Assembly (NCBI GenBank): GCA_005776585.1
Contig: SXOX01000152.1
Coordinates: forward strand, 1 to 53,432
Direction: 5' to 3'
Source: Pseudomonadota bacterium
GTDB taxonomy: Bacteria > Myxococcota_A > UBA9042 > GCA-2863065
DNA: 53,432 nt
Position numbers and translations under genes: made by a program. Below, one piece after another: positions 40,338 to 46,824 of this stretch (positions are counted from its first letter, which is position 1; every line of letters starts with the position of its first letter). The notes under the pieces are model-generated. The model searched no databases. It worked only from the letters and a program-made list of their open reading frames with translations, and was not told the origin of the DNA.

Positions 40338-42287
40338 ATGATGTACCGCACGCTGGCCGGAGGCTCCCTTGCCTTGTTGGGGACCCTCACGTGGGTCGCG
40401 GTAGACGACTATCGCGCCGAGTGGAGAGACCATCAGCAGGCCTACGCGGCGCTCACCGGGGCCGCGGTCCCCATCGGGCTCCGTCAGGCGTACGTCCCGG
40501 AGCTGTCTCTCGTCGACCGCTGCCCTTCGTGTCACGTGGGACTCGATGACGCCGCCATGGCGACTGCGAACCAGCCCCTGACCAGCCACCCCGGCACGTG
40601 GCTCGCGACACACCCGCCCGAGCGTTTTGGATGCACGCCCTGCCACGGAGGCGACGGACGCGCGACCACGACGGCCGCCGCGGGGCACCAGCCCGGGCCG
40701 GACGTCATCGAACCGATGGTGTCTCCGGTAGGCCGTGAAGCGCGCTGCGGCGTCTGTCACCGGGAAGTCGAGGTGGCGGGCGCGCCTCACCTCTCCGAGG
40801 GTCGCAAGCTCCTGAAAGACCGGGGGTGTGTCGCCTGCCACGACGTCCCCGGCATTGCGCTCGACCAGCCCTTCGGTGAGGCGCTCGACAGCGTTGGTGA
40901 CAAGAGCAGCCGCGCTTGGCTGGTTCGTTGGTTGACCAACCCCAACCAGGTCCGCCCCGGGACGAAGATGCCTCGCTTCCGGCTGTCGGACGCCGACACC
41001 GACCAGCTTGCGACGTTTCTCCTCTCGCTGAGACGCGAAGGGCTCCCCGCGGCCGATCCGCTGAACGAGGGGGATCCCGAGGCCGGACGGAGTCTGTTTG
41101 GACAGGCCCGGTGCACGACCTGCCACTCTCTGAAGGGCAAAGGGGGCACGCTCGGCCCTGCACTCGACCGCGTTGGCGAAGAAGCCCGCCCTCGCTGGCT
41201 GGTGGCGTGGCTCACAGACCCTCACGCGCTCGACCCCAACACGCTCATGCCGCACTACGGCTTCAGCCGCACCGAGGTGCTCGACCTAGCCGCCTACCTG
41301 CTGGACGAGCTGATCGTCGACGGCACGCCGCTCCCTGCCGAGCCCGAGCCGCTCGGCGCGCCGGAAGCCATCGACGCCGGGCGCGCTCTCTTTCAGGCCC
41401 TCGGCTGCCCGGATTGCCACCGGCTCAAGGAGCTGCGCCGCAAGGGGCAGAGCGCGCCGGCGCTGCGGGGGATCGGGGGCCGTAGCCCCCACCGTCTGGG
41501 CTTTGCCGGCCTCCCCGAGGGAACTCATCGGAGCCTCTCGGACTGGCTCTATCGCAAGATCGAGCGGCCCGAGGCTGGCTTCCCCGAGGCCAAGATGCCA
41601 CAGCACGGGCTCGAGCCACACGCGATCGCCGCCATGACGTTGGCGTTGCTCTCGCTTCGGGACGTGTCCTGGCCTGTCACGGTCATGCCTGTCGCGTCGC
41701 CGACTCCCGCGTTTGAGCCGCGCGGGGCGTTTGGCAGCCTCGTGTCCACCTATCGATGCCTCTCGTGTCATCGCCTTCAGGGCACCGGCGGAGACCTCAG
41801 TCACGCGCCGCTCGATCGTGAGGGCTCGAAGGTCCAACCCGAGTGGCTCGAGGACTTTCTCGTCCAACCGGACACGCTGCGCGTCGCTCAGGCAGAGCGC
41901 ATGCCGAACCTGCGGATGCCGCGGTCGGACGCGAAGGTCCTGAGCGCGATCATCTCCAACGTCTATCGCGACGACCGCATCCCGTTATCCGCGCCGCCCC
42001 CCGTCCTCGGACCGGAGCACGGTCGCAGGCTCTTTGACGCGCTGGGCTGTCGCGCCTGCCACCTCGAGGGCAGCAAAGGCGGCTATGTCGGCCCAGACCT
42101 CGCGCGATCCGGTGTTCGACTGCGCAGCGGTTGGGTATACATGGCCTTGCTCAATCCCAAGCTCCTGCTGCCGGACTTCGTCCACCCGGACTATGCCCTC
42201 GGTGACGGCGACGCGGCGGATCTGACGGCGTTCTTGATGACGCTGCGGCCCGAGCCCAAGCCGAGCCCAGCGGAGGGCCCGCCATGA
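40338..42287 (+). CDS. Eight-haem c-type cytochrome
   Basis: 649 aa from ATG 40338 (a second ATG follows at 40341). An N-terminal anchor is at about 5-20. Eight CXXCH sites begin at Cys62, 99, 137, 164, 259, 357, 474 and 571. The first three are close together as in multihaem proteins. From Cys164 on there are five class-I-like cytochrome c modules of about 85-115 residues. Four have a distal Met candidate (TKMPRF, TLMPHYG, AKMPQHG, ERMPNLRMP); the last has LLLPDFVHPD without Met. It probably replaces cytochrome c1 as electron acceptor of the Rieske protein and stores several electrons. Fusion of a triple-haem head with five cytochrome c domains is unusual. Confidence 0.93.
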   Translation: MMYRTLAGGSLALLGTLTWVAVDDYRAEWRDHQQAYAALTGAAVPIGLRQAYVPELSLVDRCPSCHVGLDDAAMATANQPLTSHPGTWLATHPPERFGCTPCHGGDGRATTTAAAGHQPGPDVIEPMVSPVGREARCGVCHREVEVAGAPHLSEGRKLLKDRGCVACHDVPGIALDQPFGEALDSVGDKSSRAWLVRWLTNPNQVRPGTKMPRFRLSDADTDQLATFLLSLRREGLPAADPLNEGDPEAGRSLFGQARCTTCHSLKGKGGTLGPALDRVGEEARPRWLVAWLTDPHALDPNTLMPHYGFSRTEVLDLAAYLLDELIVDGTPLPAEPEPLGAPEAIDAGRALFQALGCPDCHRLKELRRKGQSAPALRGIGGRSPHRLGFAGLPEGTHRSLSDWLYRKIERPEAGFPEAKMPQHGLEPHAIAAMTLALLSLRDVSWPVTVMPVASPTPAFEPRGAFGSLVSTYRCLSCHRLQGTGGDLSHAPLDREGSKVQPEWLEDFLVQPDTLRVAQAERMPNLRMPRSDAKVLSAIISNVYRDDRIPLSAPPPVLGPEHGRRLFDALGCRACHLEGSKGGYVGPDLARSGVRLRSGWVYMALLNPKLLLPDFVHPDYALGDGDAADLTAFLMTLRPEPKPSPAEGPP

Positions 42288-42682
42288 AGGCTGCGTTGGC
42301 TGCGTGTGCCCTCCTGGTCGCGTGTGGCGAGCCGGAGTGGGCGGCACCTCCACCGCGGGACGGACTCGTCGAGGCCCACCTCCGCGGGGTGACACCTCGG
42401 GAGGCAGGGCGGCGACTGTGGATGACGCATTGCGCCATCTGTCACGGGCTCGAGGGACGCGGCGACGGGTTCAACGCGGACCTCCTCACCTCGCGTCCGG
42501 CGCCCGCCGCAGAGATCGTGGCGCGCACGGGAGCAGCGCTACACGCCGCCATCGCGCGCGGCTCTCGCGCCGGAGGCCGCTCGCCGCAGTGTCCCCCCTG
42601 GGAGGGCGTCCTCGGAGGGCAGGGTGTGGCCGAGGTTTCACTGTGGATGCAGCAGCTCGCCACCCCCGCGACATCGCACTGA
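42284..42682 (+). CDS. Monohaem cytochrome c lipoprotein
   Basis: 132 aa; ATG 42284 overlaps the previous stop as ATGA. The signal peptide MKAALAACALLVACGEP has a lipobox at ACALLVAC, so the protein may be lipid-anchored. The haem site is CAICH in WMTHCAICHGLEGRGDG. No obvious distal Met is seen in the usual place; QCPPWEG and LWMQQL are the only late candidates. Last gene of the respiratory operon; likely passes electrons on from the eight-haem protein. The convergent GMC gene ends 10 bp away. The short gap has an imperfect hairpin (42687-42711) without a U-tract. Confidence 0.9.
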   Translation: MKAALAACALLVACGEPEWAAPPPRDGLVEAHLRGVTPREAGRRLWMTHCAICHGLEGRGDGFNADLLTSRPAPAAEIVARTGAALHAAIARGSRAGGRSPQCPPWEGVLGGQGVAEVSLWMQQLATPATSH

Positions 42683-42692
42683 CGCGGCGCTG

Positions 42693-44651
42693 TCAGCTCC
42701 GAGACAGGCGCGCGTCGAGGCGCTCTGCGAAGCGCGTGGCCAAGGCCATGATCGTCACCTGGGGGTTGACGCCGAGCGAGCCGGGCACCGAGGACCCATC
42801 GACGACGTACAACCTGCGCACCTCGTGGGTCTCGTGGTCGCCGTCGACGACGCTGGTCCGTGGATCCGTCCCCATCCGACAGGTGCCCAACGGATGATAG
42901 GCCGACATCTCGAGGTCCCACGGGCGCAGGTGCGCTGTGCGAAAATTCTCCAAGTCGCCGCGACTGCGCAGCCGCTCGTGGCCGAAGACGGGCGTGATGA
43001 CCTCACTGGCGCCGGCGGCGAAGAACACGTCGGACAGCAGGCCGATACCCCGCTGAATGCGCGCCCGATCGCTCTTGGAGAGCGCGTAGGTCACGAGTGG
43101 CGCACCTTTGGGCCCGACGCGGACGCGACCCTCGCTCTTGTCGCTGAGCATGAATCCGAAGACGGCGAGGCGATCGAAGGACTCCATGAGCTCGGTGAAC
43201 TCGGGGCCATACAAGGGGAAGGCCATCGTCGCCATCTCCATGGGGACGAAGGCGCCCTCGAACATGAGGCCCTCGTTGGCAAACTCGTCGATGCAATAGC
43301 CCTGAGGCACGCCGCGCCAGCCCTCGACCCGATGCGGCAAGATGGCGCCAAGCCCCATCGCCGGATGAATCGTGAGCCCCCGACCTACGCGGCCAAAGCG
43401 GTTGCAGAGGCCGTTCTGCAGCAGCAGCAGCGGCGAATGGAGGGTCCCCGCGGCCAGGACGACGTGCTGCGCGCGAACGGTGAGGGTACGCGCCGCGCCG
43501 TCCAGGGTGGGAAGCGCGGCCTCGACGCCAACGGCCACGCCATTCTCGACGAGGACGCGATGGACGCGGGCCTCGGTCACGAGCTGGGCGCCGGCCTTGA
43601 TGGCCAACGGGACGTACGACACGTTCATCGAGCGCTTGGCGTCGGTCGGGCAGCCGAAGCAGCACACGCCTTGCCCGTCGCACTCGGGGGCGTTCCGGTT
43701 CAGGGGATGGTGGTGATACCCGAGCGCCTCGGCGCCCCGTCGAATGACCTCCGCGACGCCGCCGAGCACCTCCCACCGCGCGGGCTCGACGCCAATGGTG
43801 CGCTCGACGCGCTCGAAGTACGGCCGCATGGCCTCGGGCGAGTGCTCCGTCAGCCCCAGCTCGCGCTGCCAGCGTCGCAAGACGGAGTCCGGCGTGCGGA
43901 AGCAGGTCCCGCTGTTGACGGTGGTCGAGCCGCCGACGGTCTTGCCGACCATGAGCGCGATGGGCGTCGGGCCAAAGACCGGCACGATGCCGCCGCCGCG
44001 ATACATCTGCCGGTTGAGCTCCACACGCGAGAGCGAGGTGAAGTCCGCGCGATCGAAGAACCGGCCCTCCTCGAGCAGGACGACCGCGTGGCCCGCAGCG
44101 GCGAGCTCCTTGGCCACGACCGCGCCGCCCGCGCCGGTTCCGATGACGACGACGTCACAGTCGAGGGTTGCTGGCACCGCGCCCGAGCGACCGTCGAGGA
44201 CCTGGGAACGCCAGCGCGACCGCTCCGGCGCCGCCTTGGCCGGTTGATAGACGCAGCCAAGGGCGTTGAAGAGCGCCGGATCATCGTAGTGGGCGACGCG
44301 CAAGGGAGCGGTGGCCAACCGCAAGAGCAGCCGCGTTGGCGGGGCGCGGTGCAGCGCCTGAATGGTCTCGTAGCGTGCCTCGAATGGGAGCGCCGCGAAC
44401 GGCCCGGCGCGGCGAGCGGCAGCGGCCAGATCGACCAGGCCGAGAATGCGCTTGACGCCGGAGACGACGTCCGGACCCAACGACGCGAGGTAGGCCTCGT
44501 AGCGGCGCAGCGTGGACTCGCGGCCACCTCCGGGGAAGAACGCGCCGGCCGGCATGATGGTGTCCGCGAGGGCGCGCGCCGTGTCGCGTTCGCGCGACGT
44601 CAGGACGGCGGCGGGAGGCGTGGCAGACGAGGTCGCGGCCGCGAGGCTCAT
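42693..44651 (-). CDS. GMC-family FAD oxidoreductase with N-terminal gluconate-dehydrogenase-subunit-3-like domain
   Basis: 652 aa from ATG 44651. Residues about 18-135 (LTSRERDTARALADTIMPAG onward) resemble the small subunit 3 of gluconate 2-dehydrogenase, here fused to the flavoprotein. The FAD-binding motif is CDVVVIGTGAGGAVVAKELA near 165. A four-Cys loop follows in APECDGQGVCCFGCPTDAKRS. The catalytic His is in SAYHPLGTCRMG and the second in GVNPQVTIMALA. It oxidises an alcohol, sugar or sterol; the partner is probably a cytochrome c. It is last in a minus-strand series with the selenoprotein gene, 23 bp after an unknown gene. Confidence 0.9.
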   Translation of the reverse strand: MSLAAATSSATPPAAVLTSRERDTARALADTIMPAGAFFPGGGRESTLRRYEAYLASLGPDVVSGVKRILGLVDLAAAARRAGPFAALPFEARYETIQALHRAPPTRLLLRLATAPLRVAHYDDPALFNALGCVYQPAKAAPERSRWRSQVLDGRSGAVPATLDCDVVVIGTGAGGAVVAKELAAAGHAVVLLEEGRFFDRADFTSLSRVELNRQMYRGGGIVPVFGPTPIALMVGKTVGGSTTVNSGTCFRTPDSVLRRWQRELGLTEHSPEAMRPYFERVERTIGVEPARWEVLGGVAEVIRRGAEALGYHHHPLNRNAPECDGQGVCCFGCPTDAKRSMNVSYVPLAIKAGAQLVTEARVHRVLVENGVAVGVEAALPTLDGAARTLTVRAQHVVLAAGTLHSPLLLLQNGLCNRFGRVGRGLTIHPAMGLGAILPHRVEGWRGVPQGYCIDEFANEGLMFEGAFVPMEMATMAFPLYGPEFTELMESFDRLAVFGFMLSDKSEGRVRVGPKGAPLVTYALSKSDRARIQRGIGLLSDVFFAAGASEVITPVFGHERLRSRGDLENFRTAHLRPWDLEMSAYHPLGTCRMGTDPRTSVVDGDHETHEVRRLYVVDGSSVPGSLGVNPQVTIMALATRFAERLDARLSRS

Positions 44652-44674
44652 GGGGGCACGGTATCAGCGCGGGC

Positions 44675-45130
44675 TCAGTCCGTCGACCGATGGGGGTGCG
44701 CATGGGGCACAGTGCCCACCGGCGGCTGGCTCTGCAGGAGCGACCGGGCCATGCCACGCATCGCGAGCTGCCCCGTCGGGTCGTCCTGACGGTAGACCAG
44801 CGCGGGGAAGTGCTCGTAAGGCCGCTCCGGGAGCGGCGCGAGAGGGATGACGGAGAGCAGCTCGTCGTCGCGCGCGGTGCGGCACGGGAGCGCGACCAGG
44901 TCGCCGGTGTCGGTGACACCAATGACGGCGTAGACGCTGGGCTCGGCGACATCGACGTCCACGAGGTTGAGCTGAGGAGTCGGCGCGTCGACGGGCACGG
45001 CGAAGACCATGACCTCGGGCCCGTGCTGGCCCGACAGCACGACCTCGACGTCCGCGAGGTGGAGCGCCTGCGTGGCACGAAAGACCAGCAGACGGACGAG
45101 CGGTTCGTCCCACACGGTGGTGACCACCAT
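44675..45130 (-). CDS. Hypothetical protein
   Basis: 151 aa from ATG 45130, chosen because GGAGG lies 7 bases upstream; a GTG at 45178 two bases after the previous stop is in frame and would add 16 residues. The protein looks like an alpha/beta domain with strands VRLLVFRATQALHLADVEVVLSG, VMVFAVPVDA and LNLVDVDV, then a stretch with YEHFPALVYRQDDPTGQL, and a disordered His-containing tail (VPHAHPHRSTD). No export signal and no motif I know. It lies between the CPBP protease and GMC genes. Confidence 0.7.
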   Translation of the reverse strand: MVVTTVWDEPLVRLLVFRATQALHLADVEVVLSGQHGPEVMVFAVPVDAPTPQLNLVDVDVAEPSVYAVIGVTDTGDLVALPCRTARDDELLSVIPLAPLPERPYEHFPALVYRQDDPTGQLAMRGMARSLLQSQPPVGTVPHAHPHRSTD

Positions 45131-45180
45131 CGCGCGGCCTCCGGGGACCGACAGGGGCTCGAGCGCACGCGGATACACGG

Positions 45181-46581
45181 CTAGCGCCCGTACACCGCAA
45201 CGTACTTGAGCAGTTCGGTCCCGTTCCAGATGGCGTGCGCGAGCATCGGCGCAAGCAGCCCACCGGAGCGCTCGTAGAGGCGGGTGAAGACGAGCCCCAA
45301 GACCGTGAGCGGCAACAGCTGCTCGGGTGACAGGTGCACCGCCGCGAAGACGAGGGCCGAGAGCAGCGTCGCCCAACGGAGGCCAATGCGCTCGCGCAGG
45401 ACGCGATAGAGGTAGCCGCGAAACAGGGCCTCCTCGAAGAACGGCGCGACCACGATGGCGGAGAGCAGCAGGAGCACGGCGGCGAGGTCGCTCGGCGGAC
45501 TGGCAAAGAGCAGCAGGGTGGCGCGGCCCTGGGCCGTCGGAGTAAACGGCAAGAGCACCTGGACGAGCTCGGCGATGAGCACGAGCGGCAGCGCCATGGC
45601 GACCGCCAGGAGCGCATGACCCAGGGCGCGACCCGCGCGACCCCCGTAGGGCTCGAGCCCCGGCTCCAGGGCACGCACGACGCCCAGCAGCGACGCGCTG
45701 CTCGGAAGCAGCCCGATACGCCCGACGAGCCAGAGCCCGAACAGGCCAAAGCCCACCTGGTGCAGCACCGAGAACGTGATCCAGCCCGTCTTCGACAGGC
45801 CGGTTCCTCCGAGGAGCGCGTGCATCAGGAAGCCGGAGGTGTTCGCAAACGCGAACCAGGCGGCGATGACGTGAACCGGAAGCCACCAAGTGGTCGAAAA
45901 TGGCAGCGGCGGCGACGCGGCAGGCTCCGCGAGCCGCTTTTTGAGCCACGGCCACAGCAAGAGCAGCAGCATGCCGACGAAGCCGAGCATGACGACCCCG
46001 CCGAGAACGCCCGCGACGGTCTTGAACTCGTCGAGCTCACCGCGCGCAAACGGCACGTCCGCGGGGAGCGGGTGATTGGCGAAGCCGAGCTCGGCGACGA
46101 GGCGTCGCTCCAGCCAGCCTGGCCGCGCGCCGAGCGCACCAGTCACCTCGGGATCGGTCGCAGCTGGCGCCTTGGCGGTGCTTGCGAGCGTAGCGATGAG
46201 CTTGCCCAGCCGACTCCGATCGGCCTCCGGAGGCAGGAGCGCGTTGACGCGCGCGTGGAAGTCGTCGCGGGTGCGGTCTGCGTAGAGCCACACGAGCGCA
46301 GCCAAACGCTCGCGGGTACCGGCCGGAGTCGTCTCCTGGCGGCCCAAGCCCTCGGCGATCTCGACGTGGGTGGACAGCGTTCCAAACCCCTGCGGAGCGA
46401 GCCCGGTGGCCGCCGCCCACTCGCTCGCCTCGGCCAGCCGAGCCTCGGACTCGAGCATCGTGGCCCGGAGCGTACTCTCCTCGGTGGGGTTACCTTCCGC
46501 ACGGACGAACAGCTCGCCCACCGCCAGGACGAGGCAGTAGCCCAGGAGCAGCCAAAACGGCCACGGGGGACGGGGGCTCAC
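45181..46581 (-). CDS. CPBP-family intramembrane metalloprotease
   Basis: 466 aa from GTG 46581, overlapping the TGA of the small lipoprotein gene by 4 bases. After a first membrane segment (WPFWLLLGYCLVLAVGELFV), residues about 35-195 form a soluble helical region, then seven or so hydrophobic segments. Active-site motifs of the CAAX-protease/bacteriocin-processing family are present: EEALFRGYLYRVL (motif 1), FAAVHLSP (motif 2, His) and HAIWNG (motif 3, His and Asn). Family members are glutamate-type membrane proteases. The extra N-terminal soluble domain is not part of the usual family. Substrate unknown; being translationally coupled to the lipoprotein makes that a candidate partner. Confidence 0.88.
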   Translation of the reverse strand: MSPRPPWPFWLLLGYCLVLAVGELFVRAEGNPTEESTLRATMLESEARLAEASEWAAATGLAPQGFGTLSTHVEIAEGLGRQETTPAGTRERLAALVWLYADRTRDDFHARVNALLPPEADRSRLGKLIATLASTAKAPAATDPEVTGALGARPGWLERRLVAELGFANHPLPADVPFARGELDEFKTVAGVLGGVVMLGFVGMLLLLLWPWLKKRLAEPAASPPLPFSTTWWLPVHVIAAWFAFANTSGFLMHALLGGTGLSKTGWITFSVLHQVGFGLFGLWLVGRIGLLPSSASLLGVVRALEPGLEPYGGRAGRALGHALLAVAMALPLVLIAELVQVLLPFTPTAQGRATLLLFASPPSDLAAVLLLLSAIVVAPFFEEALFRGYLYRVLRERIGLRWATLLSALVFAAVHLSPEQLLPLTVLGLVFTRLYERSGGLLAPMLAHAIWNGTELLKYVAVYGR

Positions 46582-46814
46582 TCGCCCAGGTCTCGAATCT
46601 TGCCGGACTGCTCCAGGAGCCGCAGCGTCTTGCTGCACTGCTCGTCGTCGACCGCCTCGGACTGACGCCGCAGCGTCTCGCAGGCGGTGTCCGGATCCTT
46701 GCGATCGGTCATCCGGATGCGATCGCAGCCGATCTCGACGAGCTTCTCGCAGCTCTTCTTCTTGCAGCCGCCGAGCAGGGCAAGTCCCAATACGATGACG
46801 GCAAGGCGACTCAC
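46578..46814 (-). CDS. Small Cys-rich lipoprotein
   Basis: 78 aa from GTG 46814, 10 bp after the selenoprotein stop. The signal peptide SRLAVIVLGLALLGGC has a lipobox, with the lipidated Cys17 followed by KKKS. Four more Cys occur in the mature part (KSCEKLVEIGCDRI, TACETLRRQ, DEQCSKTL), spaced as in two helical hairpins stitched by disulphides. Its position right after two DsbA-like genes makes it a plausible substrate or a partner of them (inference). The longer frame from 46910 is noise. Confidence 0.8.
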   Translation of the reverse strand: MSRLAVIVLGLALLGGCKKKSCEKLVEIGCDRIRMTDRKDPDTACETLRRQSEAVDDEQCSKTLRLLEQSGKIRDLGE

Positions 46815-46824
46815 GGGTTGGGGC

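Noticed and set aside
42687..42711. Hairpin between the cytochrome and GMC genes as an intrinsic terminator
   Set aside because: The stem has a bulge, there is no U-tract, and it overlaps the end of the GMC coding region.
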